Assembly: GCA_947311845.1 (NCBI GenBank)
Contig: CAMZMU010000062.1
Location: forward strand, 52,573,365 to 52,637,364
Source of the DNA: Poa pratensis
Lineage: Eukaryota > Streptophyta > Magnoliopsida > Poales > Poaceae
Direction of reading: 5' to 3'
Length of the DNA: 64,000 nucleotides
Every line of letters starts with the position of its first letter. Position 1 is the first letter of the stretch. The notes under the pieces were generated by a model that saw only the letters and a list, made by a program, of their open reading frames with translations, was not told the origin of the DNA and made no database searches. Below, one piece after another: positions 21,702 to 36,431 of this stretch. A program made the translations under genes and the position numbers.

Positions 21702-21996
21702 GGCTCGGCCGGCGGCGATTTTTTTTTTGAGCGGAGTGTGCCGTTTGCTGCTTCAGGTTAACGGCTTTACCCACCGTGGCCGGATTAATCAATATGGGCT
21801 TTGAAGGCCCAGCTCGCCTTGTAACCAAGAAGACAGAAGATCCAAAGCCCGGCCCAGATAATCGGAGCTAGGTCTAGCCCTTATAAGTTCTCTCTTCTTC
21901 CTCGATTGCGCCTCCACTAGCCACCTTTCTGTCCACCCTCCCACCGGCGGCGGCGGCAAGCTCGACGTCCCGCGCCATCCTGCTGCGGCGGCAGCC
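21702..21996. promoter_or_regulatory. divergent promoter of PPR and RPS9
   Basis: Only 295 bp separate the two start codons. The interval has three site II (TGGGCY) motifs, at 21795-21800, 21806-21811 and 21851-21856, and a TATA-like TTATAAG at 21891-21897 facing RPS9. Site II elements are typical of plant ribosomal-protein promoters. A T-run lies next to the PPR start. Confidence 0.6.
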
Positions 21997-25195
<3,199 letters not shown>

Positions 25196-26680
25196 GAGCT
25201 AAGCCTTTGCTCTACAGACTGTGTGGAAGAAATGGTCGAAACTTCAGTTGAGATCGCCTTGTGAAAATTGCAACAGGAAGTTGTTGAAACTTTGATTTGA
25301 GCTTTAGAAACGTAGTGGCGAAGAGCTTTCGTTGCGTCAGAATCCAGCTTTGGGTGTTAGTTCTGGAACAAAACTCTGGGATGTCAGTTTTGTGCCGTTA
25401 GATATCAGGGCGTGAACAAGCGATATCAGTTACGCTTGCTTAATTTGAAGCCTTGTGTCATTTCTTGAACTGCATGAAATGTATGTTGATTTCGATTGCC
25501 GTGTTCGGACATTCATTCTGCACGAGTGTCAGCTGTGTTGTTCTCTAATTTCTCTCCCTTTTTGTCCGAGAAGAGTCATATTAATTAAGCACCTGAGTTA
25601 GTACGATCTTCATCAACACAGAAAATCCACAATGTATGTGCTGATACAATTACTTCATTATGAAACTAACTTTTCAAATCTATTAGGAGTACAACTTAGT
25701 GCTGATCGACATGTCTGCACTACCTATGAATTCTTTGGTGCATTGAACTTGCATTCACTCAAACCTCTACCTACAATTTCTTTATTTTTCCTCTTTGTAT
25801 AATTTCTGTATTTTTCCTACTTTGTCAAACACTCTTCAGCTAATCATTATCTTAGACCTTCTCATGGCTGAGCGCATCGGGCTTGCCGCTTGCCCCATGC
25901 TGCCTCCCTGGCAGCGCGCTGGTGCTGGCAATCTGTCTAGTTGCTACCCAGCTCGGTGGTGGCCGCGTCCTTCACAGTTTATCAAACCACAAACACTAAC
26001 TGATGTTGTTCAACCTTCACGGTTATAAGTTCATCCGTGAACTGAACTAAAATATAGCTCAGCCTCCATATACCAAAAATACCTTTTTCACAAATTTTAC
26101 AATCCAGTTGTTCCCGCCAGTATTAAATATTGCTGGTTGGTTACAACTCAGCTTGCAGCCAGGATGGCAAGAACACCTAGTTTTCTCAAGTCCCAAATAA
26201 CAGCAGGTGTGCATTTTCCAATTACATCAAAATACCATTGAATAGTGTGTATCGCATACCAAGTTCAAAATCTCTTTGAGATATTTGACGGGAAGTCTGG
26301 AAGCAGCAACCTGCTGTCACAAATTATATGGCAGAAAGGCGCATTAAGATCAACAGTTTTGTAGTCGACAGTCACCCAGAATTGACACTCTACAAGAATT
26401 TGGTATAACAAAACAAACTCAAGAATTTCCTTAGTTTTCATTGTTTTAATCGGCAAAAAATACCGAGGAAGTCAATCATTAGTAATCTCTGCTACCCAAA
26501 TCTCGGTAGACAGTCTAGTGATGAACAAAGTACATAGCAATCAGTAGTTACATTATCTTACGGGATACCCAGGTCACTAATTCTGAGATAGATGGGCAAC
26601 ACGAGCTCCAATCCCGCTACAGTACAACTATAGTGGTTCCGTACATACGCATGAGACAGACTAGAGCAGCAACAGTTAGA
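25196..26680. other. RPS9 3'UTR and intergenic sequence
   Basis: The first 300-400 bp are the probable RPS9 3'UTR. The rest contains small open frames without recognisable similarity and no bounded repeat. It may include the 3'UTR of the minus-strand unit that ends at 26686. Confidence 0.35.
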
Positions 26681-26685
26681 CAGTT

Positions 26686-27396
26686 TCATATGGGGTATCC
26701 TGAATTGTCGGTAGAGGGAGCTGGTTCTTCTGCTAGCTCGAGCATGCGAGAGCTCTTGTGTTCGGCTGCCAGCTCTTCCACAGGACTGTTACAGCATTGA
26801 CGCTTATGTTCAAATCTAGGACTTCTCCTAGGAGTACTGGTATGGTAGTTCTTGGCCTTCCCGCGACGTTTCACCCTCACCAGCTTTGTGTCACCACCTT
26901 CAGAGGTCAGAGCCTTCGGAGTGGTAGCAGTCGGACCTGCAGCAGGTCACTATTTATTTAAAAAAGGGATTTGTTGCAATGCTTGCTTATATGGATTGTT
27001 TGCATGAAAACACACAATTTAACTAATAAGGGGGGCAGAGAATATCTTACTGGGGAATGGTGCTGATGTTGCAGTGCGAGGACAGCTCTGTGATTCATCC
27101 GTATCAAGAGGCGATTCTTCCATAACCAAGGACGATGAAGTAACTTCCAAAGCATTTCTGGAATCAGTAGCCTCTTGCCTTCCTTCGCTAGCTGCGATAT
27201 ACACAGCCTCCACATCTTGGCTTCCTTCGCCAGCTGCGATATACACAGCCTCCACATCTTTTAGCCTGCGTATCGGGTGATATTGCACAGTGCTAATTTA
27301 TGATGTGATCATCTTCAACAGTCTCCTCGTCGCTGCTCAAGTCAATAATATCATCATCCAACTCTATGAAATCAACTAGTGTCATTTTATGGCCTG
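26686..27396 (-). CDS. hypothetical spliced gene or gene relic
   Basis: Two exons fit in phase: 27051-27265 (perhaps extending to 27288) and 26686-26936. The C-terminal part reads VRVKRRGKAKNYHTSTPRRS and ends DNSGYPI, a basic, AT-hook-poor, DNA-binding-like composition. The upstream exon has a 42-bp tandem repeat (27175-27258), giving DVEAVYIAAGEGSQ and a near copy. A further stretch at 27297-27396 encodes an acidic DDDIIDLSSDEE sequence that resembles a SUMO-interaction motif, but I cannot connect it in frame. It may therefore be a decayed gene or need different splicing. Domain family not recognised; nuclear location is a guess from composition. Confidence 0.35.
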
Positions 27397-27520
27397 AAAA
27401 TGTAAAAAATCGTGTCAGCAAAGGTTAACGAATAGGGGCGCGGGAAGCAATAGAAGCTGAAGAAATATTCATCCATCAAACAAAGGAGCTTTTACGTTTT
27501 ATCCCTCTTAAAGAATTGAA

Positions 27521-28285
27521 TTATCCGTGAGAGCGACGTTTTGGTGCCCGAGCGCAGATGCACTCGGAACAGAAACCCCAACGACCCTGACGTGGGAGGT
27601 GGACCAGGCATGGACGGACGTTTGTGCCTTTATGCCTGTCGATGGTGGACTGCAGGAACATGACGGACATTAGCTCAGGGAATTCGCTCAAGTCTGACAG
27701 CCCGTTGGCCGCATTCCAACGATTGCGAGGTCGTAGGTCGCCGGCCTTGTCGAGCCCCTTCAGCACACAAACGATTTTCTCCATGTCGCCGACGAGCTCC
27801 TGCCGGACTTGCAGATCCATGTACTCCCTCAAGTCGGTTTAAAATATACTCCTCATGTCGCCGGCCTTGTTGAGTATTTTTCTTCGCCGAGAGCGCCTTC
27901 ACCTCCTCCATGTCGCCGTTGTCCACCCGCCGCCTTCCTCAAACCCGGGGAGAGGATTCACGGTCGTCTCCGCCGCCGAAGAAGAGGGCCGCGACCGCCG
28001 CCCGGAAGCCCATGCAGCTTACCGACGAGCGGCCATTGGCTACGTCGAGTGGTCTAGCAAGATGAAACTCCTATGTTACCTGCCTTTCGGTCAACAAAGA
28101 CCCCGACGGAGCACGGGGCAACCTGCATGCTTCAGCATGAGAAGGATGAGCGAGGTGCGGTTGTTGACGGCGAGGCGACACAGCTCGTCGTGCATGGAGG
28201 ACAGGAGGAGTAGGGGGAGATGGTGGTGAAGGGCTGCACTGACATGACGCCCTCCGGATGCCGCTGCTCGTACTGAAGGCAGTTA
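27521..28285 (-). pseudogene. unrecognised minus-strand gene relic, split by the Harbinger-like element
   Basis: The frame at 27521-27832 includes REYMDLQVRQELVGDMEKIV and KGLDKAGDLRPRNRWNAANG. Further upstream, pieces in other frames include MHDELCRLAVNNRTSLILLM. Similar composition reappears beyond the inserted element (29600-29800, CGVIQAPPFTDYTCVI). The pieces look like fragments of one or more genes, broken by frameshifts and by the insertion at 28286. The family is not recognised. Codon composition is GC-rich compared with the surroundings. Confidence 0.3.
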
Positions 28286-29596
28286 GAGCATCTCCAACCG
28301 CACCCCCCAAAATCGGACCACATACTGCGCCCGGACGCATCCGGACGCGTCCGCGGAGGGTGACCGGACAACTCCTAAAAACATGCTCCTACAACCACAC
28401 TCCTCTTTTCTAGTTGACATATTACTACAAAGGCATGCAACACGTCCGCATTTGCTACACTAGAATGGAAACTTGCATTGCATCCGCCTTGCTACGCCAG
28501 AATCTCCCTACTCGTCATCGAGAGGACGATGACCGTTGCCGCTGCGCCGGCGGAGCCGCCCCGTCCCGCACTGCCGGCCGGAGCCGGGCAAGAACCCTGC
28601 TCGGAGTCGGAGAAGAACCCGAACGAAGAGGAGGAGGAGGCCCCGGCGTAAGGGCGGCCTTCACGAATCGCCGCCTCCGCCTCGAACTGCTTGTCGAGGA
28701 ACCCGGAGCGGTTCCTCATCTGCCTCATGAAGAGGCGGTCCGCCGCCTCCGCCTTCAGCTGCGCCTCTGCCGCACGGTGCTCCGCCGCATCGTCGTTGCG
28801 CAGCGCCTCCTCGCGGATCCGGCCCTCTTCCGCCTCCGCCTTATCTCTCCACCGCTCCGTCGCAGCGCGTACCCGGGCGCGATGCGCTTCGGCCGCCGCC
28901 TGCCGTTCGACCGCCGCCTCCGCCGCCGCGCGTCGGGCTTCGTGCTCCGCCTCCGCGCGGACGCGCATCCTCTCATCCTCATCCTGGATGAACTCCGAGC
29001 CGGTGATATCGACGATCTCGGCGTCGTCGGAGACCATGAAGTATCCGACGGCCGACGACTCCGAATCCGCCTCCGGCGCCGCATCCGCCTCAGCCTGAGC
29101 TCGGATTTGGGCCTGCTGCCTCAGCTTTTCCGCCGTCATCCTGGCGAAGATGGTGGGGAGGCGGCGAGGCATGGTGGATGTGGATGAACTAGGGTTCCGG
29201 CGGCGGATGTGGATTAGGGTTCCGGCGTCGCCGGTAGGTATAGTGGTGTCCGGACCGCCATGAATGCGGGTAGTTGGGGGTTGGCCGCTGCCCCTGGCCG
29301 CTCCGCCATGAATGCCGGCGCCGGTCAAAGGCTAGATCCTCCCCTCCGGTAGGCTCCGGTAGGCCGGTCAAGGGAGGGTCCCACTGTCAGCGAGTGAGGG
29401 CGCGGACGCGTCCGGGCGCGTCCGGCGCCCCCAAACCCGCCCCAGTTTTGTGCTGGGTTTGGGGTGTGCCGGACCGTCCGGTCGTTTGGGGCCGCTATAG
29501 GGGCCGTCGTTGGGTTGCGGTTTTTGAGCCAAACCCCGTCCGGGCTGTCCGCCCGGACGTTTGGGGTGGATTTGGAGGCTCCGCTTGGAGATGCTC
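28286..29596. mobile_element. PIF/Harbinger-like element, 1.3 kb, TSD TTA
   Basis: The element starts GAGCATCTCCAACCG and ends with the inverted CGCTTGGAGATGCTC, flanked by TTA at 28283-28285 and 29597-29599, the typical Harbinger target. Subterminal regions are rich in CCGGACGCGTCC-like motifs, repeated in both orientations. No transposase is seen; the interior holds one minus-strand coiled-coil ORF. Shorter relatives are at 41226-41633 and, degraded, at 31913-32278. Confidence 0.85.
28492..29172 (-). CDS. coiled-coil ORF inside the Harbinger-like element
   Basis: A single exon of 226 codons starting MPRRLPTIFARMTAEKLRQQ. After an acidic patch (EADSESSAVGYF, ITGSEFIQDEDERM) comes a long Ala/Glu/Arg-rich region (EHEARRAAAEAAVERQ, KAEAEEGRIREEALR), almost certainly a continuous alpha-helical coiled coil. 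A Ser/Phe-rich end follows (SSSSSFGFFSDSEQ). No DDE transposase or MYB/SANT motif is visible, so it is neither of the two usual Harbinger proteins. It could be a captured host gene, an accessory protein or a chance product of GC-rich sequence. The frame may extend upstream to 29328, but ATG 29170-29172 is the natural start. No stop interrupts it. Confidence 0.45.
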   Translation of the reverse strand: MPRRLPTIFARMTAEKLRQQAQIRAQAEADAAPEADSESSAVGYFMVSDDAEIVDITGSEFIQDEDERMRVRAEAEHEARRAAAEAAVERQAAAEAHRARVRAATERWRDKAEAEEGRIREEALRNDDAAEHRAAEAQLKAEAADRLFMRQMRNRSGFLDKQFEAEAAIREGRPYAGASSSSSFGFFSDSEQGSCPAPAGSAGRGGSAGAAATVIVLSMTSREILA

Positions 29597-29599
29597 TTA

Positions 29600-31326
29600 T
29601 GACGCAGGTGTAGTCGGTGAACGGCGGCGCCTGGATGACCCCGCACGCGCTGTGGCGAAGCTTGTATTGAACACCGGTGCGGATGGGCCTGCAATCTGCA
29701 AGACGAACTGGAGGAGGTAGAGGTCGACGGTCAACAGATGTCCATGCCGGTCTAGGACGTCAAGAGACGTTTTGCACGTCATGGGCCAGACGTGGGCCGT
29801 GCACCAATAAAAAATGTGAAATCTGAAGATCCTGTCGGAATGCACAGGCCAGTTCGAATCGCGAATGAAGTAACCGGTGCAGATTTCGGGTGTATTTGTG
29901 CTCGGGAGCCAAGCCGAATTTCCGATTATCCGTATCATATCAAACATAAGCATATATACTTCCCTAACTGTTACTTCTACTTGACAGGCTCTCTAACTTG
30001 GGAGTACCGACCATACACTCTCTTTATTTAGTACACGTCGCAAAATATAAAACAATAGAAGTGCTATTGATGACAAACGCAGTAACTTTATTTTCATTCA
30101 ATGATATAACCAGCCACAAACATCCATATATTTTAGTGTGTAAAGTCAAATAACTGATTCAGTAACTCTGGCTGCTGCATTGATTCCTACTACATGTCTG
30201 TTCAATTTATGTTGATTGTAAATGCAGCTGTCAACTTCTTTATGTACATTGCTAAATGAATAGATTTCACAAGAAATTGCTTATTTTGAGTAGTCGAATT
30301 GGAGTTATTTCTCAGTCATGGAATTTCACATAGTTCGTGTCGATCTTTATGGTCATCTGAACCCCTGTTTTGCATATCTGAATGTGTTGCATGAAATTAA
30401 CAGTGACCCAAACTGGATCCAAGAGGACCAAAATTTAAATTGTCCGCTTTCTTGATGGTATCCACTGGAACGAGGTGGAGAAACATTGGCTATCAGAAAA
30501 ATGATTGACATACTCATTGAGGAATCTGGTAATATAGCTCCAAATAATATTTCTGACAAAAAAAGTTGTATCTATTGAATTTCATACTTCACTCAGAAAT
30601 CTTAGGGTTCCGCATTTTCTACCAGATTTGTTCAGAAGTTCACAGTAGAAAGACGGTCGTGATTAGCGGAGAGAACACTTTGCTTGCAGCTTAGGGTTTC
30701 GAACCTCACTGAACATTTGTGGCTTACAGATGTGCTTAGCCTGGACAAATATTATTAAACTCTATTGCCAGCATCAGGAGATCTATGTTTCTCGTCCTAC
30801 TGTAGTACAAGTTAACTGCTAGAAGGTTTACTCAAGCATTTACGAATCTCAAAGAGATCGGCTGAAAAGAAAAAAATCGGGAGATGGCATGGAGCAAACC
30901 TTCTTTCTCTGCTTGCACTTCTCGATCCACCTCCAGGCTAGTCTATGGCCCGGCCGGCTTGGCACCTTTCTAAAATGAAAAAAAAAACTGCAATTAGTAC
31001 TGTGCAGCTGCCGCAAAGAAATCCACATGGGAAGAGAGAAATGTTTGGATGATTGGCATGTCGAGGGGAAGAAAGAACAGAGCAAAATTAATTAATTTTT
31101 TGTCACAACCCAAGAAAGCCAGAATTTACGTACCGCTCATGAGACAAAAAAAAGCCATTACAGTTCAGCCGAGGAGGAGGAGGAGGAGGAGGAGAGGAGA
31201 ATGCCGGAAGAAGAGAGGATCTGCTTATTTTGAAGGGAGGCTGCAGGAGAGCTGGATCGATTCGTTCGACTGTGGCTGGCTCTGCTCTGCTTACGCGAGG
31301 AAGAGGAAGGAGCCTCAGTGGGTAGG
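29600..31326. other. intergenic, relics only
   Basis: The first 200 bp look like the continuation of the gene relic cut by the Harbinger-like element. The remainder is AT-rich. A GAGGAG microsatellite-like tract lies at 31173-31200. No confident gene is seen. Confidence 0.35.
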
Positions 31327-31828
31327 GGTGAGTTACTGAGAGTCCGTTGGGGACCGGGATCCAGTAACTTCACCATATAAAGAACTTTAGGGTCTAATCT
31401 CCGTCCAATTTTCATCCAACGGTCCAAATTTAGATCTCAAAATTAAAACTTCTCAGAAAAAATCAAAAAAATTCCCACGAGTTCTATATGTCACGTTGTG
31501 TCTTGTGGTAAATTGTAGATTTTTTTGGATCACCGGTTTATGATTTAATAGCTTTTTAAGTTGAAAACACAGAAAATTCAGTTAATGGTAAACCATTTAT
31601 CCAAAGAAATCCTAAAAATTTGTGAACACACAACGGAACATATAGAACTCGTGAGATTTTTTCGATTTTTTCTGAGAAGTTTTAATTTTGAGATCTAAAT
31701 TTGGACCGTTGGATGAAAATTGGACGGAGATTAGACCACTAAAGCTGCAACGTGACTTTATATGGTGAAGTCACTGGATCCCGGTCAGTACGGAGGAGTC
31801 AGAGCCTAGCTAAACCCAGTAACTCACC
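31327..31828. repeat. long inverted repeat (fold-back element)
   Basis: The outer ends are GGTGAGTTACTG (31327-31338) and its complement CAGTAACTCACC (31817-31828). Inner arms of more than 180 bp are strongly complementary, for example ACCGGGATCCAGT near 31353 against ACTGGATCCCGGT near 31772, and TCTAATCTCCGTCCAATTTT against its complement. Such a hairpin could feed small-RNA production. The superfamily is uncertain because I find no convincing target duplication. Confidence 0.75.
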
Positions 31829-31912
31829 ATGGGGTGTAGAGAGTGGCAGAGTGCACCATGGGACCCAGCGTACGTGAACTATGGCGAGATAGAGCAGCAC
31901 ACAAAGAGTATT

Positions 31913-32278
31913 AATCATTTCCAACCACGGTGTGGGTAAATTTAGACTCTAAACTGTCCGCGGATATGTGTCATGGACCCTCAAAATTTTGTGTCTGCAG
32001 CCATGTCTATAAAAAATTGTCCGATCACTTATATGTGATTGGTGAAAAATGTGAGAGAAGCATAAAAGAAAGAAAGAGAAAGTGAAAAGTGGTCCAGATT
32101 GATAGCCCGACACTCTCATACTCTGCCCATATATAGGGTGAGTTTGAGGAGAGTCAGGTATATAGGAAGAATTTTGAGGAACCTGTTGGATAGAAAATTT
32201 TAGTCTCTCCTATCCGAGCACTGTCCGGGTTTCCCGCCTCACACATAGGGAAGGTTAGGGGACAGGTTGGAGATGTCC
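31913..32278. mobile_element. degraded member of the GAGCATCTCC Harbinger-like family
   Basis: The left end is CATTTCCAACCACGG and the right end GGTTGGAGATGTCC. The interior shares AAACTGTCCGCGGA, ATGTGATTGG and AAAGTGGTCC with the element at 41226-41633 in the same order. The termini are eroded and no target duplication is clear. Confidence 0.6.
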
Positions 32279-32516
32279 ATCTGCATAGTTATGTGAGTTG
32301 TATGTTCATCTTGCGCTTCACTTACTTACGTGTTACTCTCTTATTTCCACACATGGACATTGAAGTACCTCTCTTTACTCTAAAGTGAAAACATAAAAGA
32401 AATCATTACGAGTATTTTTCTGTGTGGCATTGATGTAGGGCAAGGTAGAAACATATAAAAACTAAATACATTGGAAATGTTGATTGACATGTATACTAAG
32501 AAAAAATGGAGACACT

Positions 32517-32650
32517 AAATGATCATTTATTTTGAATGGGTGGAGTATCTAGTACATACTCCATCCGATTCAAAATAAATGTCGCAGTTTTAAACTAGTG
32601 TTAGTTCAAAACAGTGAAACTTAATATGGATATTATTTAGTACCATTTAA
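32517..32650. mobile_element. Stowaway-like MITE fragments
   Basis: ACTCCATCCGATTCAAAATAAATGTCGCAG from 32559 matches the start of the element at 61551. The piece just upstream (TTATTTTGAATGGGTGGAGTA, ending 32547) is an inverted copy of the same end. Both are truncated. Confidence 0.65.
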
Positions 32651-32805
32651 TATTAGATTGATCAGTATCTCTGTTTGGTATCAATTCACGGTGCATGAGC
32701 TTTATTGCTTCAAATCACGTCAAAGTGTTTGCAAGGCTGGTCAACGTCCTTCATCCAAGCTCGAGTTTTTCAAGTTTGATAACTACCGTGATGTAGTCGT
32801 GGACA

Positions 32806-32969
32806 TAGGGAGATGGCCGGGTGGGCCACGACCAACCCTGAGATTTTCCAAAAGCATATATATCATAGCCAAAATTTAAAAGAAATGATGAAGAGCCCAG
32901 CTTGGCCCAAACCTCATAACAAATTTTACTATTGACCCATCCTAGCCTAATATCCAAGGTCCACACTGG
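32806..32969. mobile_element. degraded hAT-like MITE
   Basis: It shares several blocks (GGGTGGGCCACG-like start, GACCCATCCTAGCCTAATAT near the right end) with the intact element at 42985-43182. The terminal repeats and target site are lost. Confidence 0.4.
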
Positions 32970-34295
32970 TTTGATTTCAGCCAATTTATAAACATTGAGA
33001 AGCCGCTGCTCTTAGAGTGAACGATCAGTTCAATATTTGTTTACTATTTTTCAACGAGATATGCTTTGATGACCTATTTGTGTTCATTGCATTGCAGATT
33101 GGGTCCATTTTGTCTTTTTGTATAGCCTATAATAATATGAACTTTGGATTCAAAAATTGCACACTCATAGATCTCGACATTATCTACATGTAGGATTTTT
33201 TGTTTCGAATTTTTTGAAACTCAAAATTTTTGATTTTGATGTTTGAAAAAAAAGAGGGGGCTACATTAGCCCTTTCCGATCTTTAGATGGGTTTGTGCTA
33301 CATATTTTATCTGCTACCTTTTTTATCTTCTCCACTGTCAGTTAAACGCCACAAGAAGATTGCCAATTTGTTTTGTGATGGACATTATCATGTGTATTTT
33401 TTTCATATACTTGGGTACATCATATGCAACTTGGGATTTGAGAAAATTAAGTAGTTGATCTGGCCATGTGTTTATGGCAAACTGAGATGTAACCAATAGG
33501 TTGGAGGTTCAAAAGCAAAATATTGAAATTGTTTATTCCTGATCAAGGCACATTGTGAAATTTGTAAAAATTGTATGATTTGGAACGTGGAGCTACATTT
33601 TAGTTGTGTTCACAGACAAATATACAACTGTCAAGCTTCATAATTCTTTTACCAAGCAAGAACATCAGTTAGTGCTATTTACCTAAAGCTCTAACCTTGA
33701 ACTGTTGAACTTGAAGATAACCTGACATTGTTGCACATAATATCCTCACTTCGGCAACAAAATGCATAATGTGGAGCATCAGGTCTAGGTTGTTCACAGA
33801 GAAAAGAATGATCTCAGACTAGAAATAAACAAGTGATGATGTTAGCTTCTGCGAGGGGGAGATTTACACGCATCTAGTTCATTCCAATTTGACAAAAAAA
33901 AGAAAGAAAGATTTGCAACAGTTCCTTTCATCTCAAAGGAGAATCTGCACATAGTCGACCACCCAATACAGCCAGTTAGAACAGCTAGAGCAAACTGGTT
34001 CACAAAAAATGTATACTTCACTCTGAATACTCTGGCGCAGGATTTATTAGAGTATGCTGATCTGGTGCAGGTTCTTTTGATTTACTCCATTTCGTAGAAC
34101 TTCACTCGGATCAAATACCTTCCATTAGCTGCATTAATAATTGGCATTTCTTCGTAGCAGATTGAAGCATTCCTACTGTTTATTAGCTGCATTACCAATT
34201 AACCACTACTATATTAAACAAGATAACCATTAGAAGCCAGATCGCAGCTTAAGATGCATACATAAACACACTAATCATCCATAGCATGCACCGCA
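32970..34295. other. intergenic, nothing recognised
   Basis: AT-rich, with no open frame above background and no bounded repeat seen. The part nearest 34296 is probably the 3'UTR of the SINA gene. Confidence 0.35.
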
Positions 34296-35382
34296 TCAAA
34301 CAAACGGAGACTTCCTCTGTGTCCTCGCTTGTGGTGTCGTCGACCTGGGGCTGGGAGCAGCCGCGGCGGGTCGGAGCTGATCGATGCGGATGCTGAGCGC
34401 GAGCATGTCGCCGTAGAGCAACTCCTGGGGCACCGCCAAGAACATCCCCTGGCCTGGCGCCGGCGCGCCACCGGTGAGCGCGCTGCTGCACACCGTGGAT
34501 GCCATGAGAACCAGCTTGTCCTTGTCGTCGCCCGGGCGCTCCACGGAGAGCTTGCACCAGAACTGGGGCGCGGGGGCGCCGTCCGCCCTGACGCACACGA
34601 GCGACACGGCGGTGGCCGCGCCGATGGCGCCCAGGGACAGGAGGAACACGCTCTTGTCCTCCTCCCCGACGAGGACGTGCCAGCGGTGGGACAGAGGAAA
34701 GCTGAGGCTCCAGGACCGGCCGTACCGGACCCCGGTGGCGAGGCGCGAGTGGGCGGCGGCGAAGTGGTCGAGGAGCATCCCGCGGGAGCCCATGAAGGCG
34801 CAGCCGGGCTCCGGGCAGGAGCACGGCGCGCACTGGCACGCGCGCTGGTGGTCCGCGTTCTCGTGGTAGACGACGTAGCGGTCGCAGCCGAACACCTTGT
34901 AGGGGCAGGGCACCTTGGCGGCGGCGACGACGGCGTCCAGCTCGCCGCAGTGGGTGTTGGCGCGGCTGCAGACGTCGCCGTGGCTGCCGCGGCAGTAGCA
35001 GCACACGACGTGCCCGGCGGCCTCGCACTGCGATCCACACACAAATCGCAAGAACACGAAAAGAGGACTCAGTATTTTCTTTCTTTCTTTCTCCTATATG
35101 TTTGCAAAGAAATTTGTGATCTTGGCAAGGAAATCTTGGATGGCTCACCTTGAAGACGGGGGGTTTGAGGGGAAGGAGGCAGGCCTGGCAGTGGAGCAGC
35201 GCCACGTCCATCCTGACGTCCATCTGCGGCTGATCCGCCATGGGCGCCTCCGCCACCACCAAGGCGCACCTTCCTTCGTCCCCGTCCTGCATCACCACTT
35301 CTCCTTCCTCTGGCTTCACCTCCTCTTCCCCTCTCGCCCGCTTGCCGTTGTGATCCCCGGCCTCCATTGGCGAGATCCTCAT
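34296..35382 (-). CDS. SINA-like E3 ubiquitin ligase
   Basis: Two exons (35149-35382 and 34296-35027 on the minus strand) encode about 321 residues. An acidic N-terminus with KRARGEEEVKPEEGEV precedes the RING-like finger, which is split by the intron: HCQACLLPLKPPVFK in exon 1, then CEAAGHVVCCYC in exon 2. The SIAH-type zinc-binding region follows (CPYKVFGCDRYVVYHENADH, CSCPEPGCAFMGSRGMLLDH), then a substrate-binding beta domain to the C-terminus. Family members attach ubiquitin to target proteins; substrates here are unknown. The finger lacks some second-half cysteines of canonical SINA RINGs, as in other grass SINA-like proteins. The start could be ATG 35380-35382 (MRISPMEAG) or 35365-35367; upstream in-frame codons make a longer start possible. 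No frame break. Confidence 0.88.
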
Positions 35383-35948
35383 ACTATTCGCTCGGGACTC
35401 GGGGGAGAACATTTCAACCGAGCACACTCCTCCTCCTTTGGTTGCGGTTAGAGGAGTGGGCAGGGCAGAGGCGAACGAACAACAAAGAGAACTGGACAAA
35501 CGACTGGAGAGCGTATCAAGTATGGTACTGACTACTGGATTCCCGTGTACTGCGGCGTCCTCCCTACAGCCCCCCACCTCACACATTGTACACACCAGAC
35601 TCGTTGGGTCACCGTTGAATACATGTCCTGCCGCCGCTTTGGTCCCCAACCCCGGCGAGGTCGCTGGAGACAACCACCCCCCGGCCGCTTCGGATCTGGC
35701 GGACCTGAATCCCTCATTAACCGCAGCTGTTGTAGGTGTCTCCAATGCAGCTTTGTTCAGTTTTGTACTTCGCCTATATTAGGAGCAAAGAATATGAATT
35801 TGCTCTCATTTTTTCCTTTACTTTGCCTATTCGAAAAATCAGATCATGGACTGGAACGGAATGGGCTGATGAATTGATGTACTCCAGTTGATCTTTGGAG
35901 TTGTCCTTTTTTTCCCGAAAAGGGGAAATATGCTGGCATGCTTTCTGA
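35383..35948. other. SINA gene upstream region
   Basis: The probable promoter and 5'UTR. Open frames on both strands overlap one another and look like chance. No clear TATA box was identified. Confidence 0.35.
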
Positions 35949-36154
35949 TTTTTTTTTGCGAAACATAATACAAAGCAGACGATCACGTATACGCACATAC
36001 ACTCACACATATGAATGTACACACGCACACCCTACCCGTATAAGCACTCCCGATAGATTGAGTCTGTGGGCCGGGTCTTGAGATTAGAGTGACGAATTTA
36101 TCACAGACGCCTCGCTATCGACGGAAACGTCGCCTTTCACTGAAAAATATATTG
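35949..36154 (-). mobile_element. partial SINE related to the one at 3778
   Basis: It begins on the plus strand with TTTTTTTTGCGAAACATAAT and follows the order of the 3778 element through GAGTCTGTGGG, TCTTGAGATTAG and ACGGAAACGTCGCC. It stops before the tRNA-like head. No target duplication found. Confidence 0.7.
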
Positions 36155-36431
36155 CACTTAATTGCATGCAACATGCACGTAGCAAAACACATAAAATTGC
36201 GTAAGAAACACAACAAATAAATGAAACTTATTTCCTAACTAAAATATAGATCAAACTATATCCCGATTTGCAGTCATTTATCAACCATGGCTTCGTATCC
36301 ACGAGCTCTTAGAAACGAGAGCACACTTGGTATGTTTTCACAGAAAAATCTAAGGTTCTTTAGTTACAAGGGAGTAATAGGCTAGTTGCCAACTTACAGT
36401 GTAACAAGTTACCACATTGAAAGGAAAAGGA

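Noticed and set aside
20020..21828. 602-codon frame taken whole as the PPR protein
   Set aside because: The first ~120 codons read through promoter and in the wrong frame over the true N-terminus, which is visible at 21701 in the next frame.
28414..29187. 257-codon plus-strand ORF in the Harbinger-like element
   Set aside because: Arg/Leu-rich mirror of the minus-strand coiled-coil frame; no independent support.
34329..35153. 274-codon plus-strand ORF
   Set aside because: GC-rich antisense shadow of the SINA-like gene.
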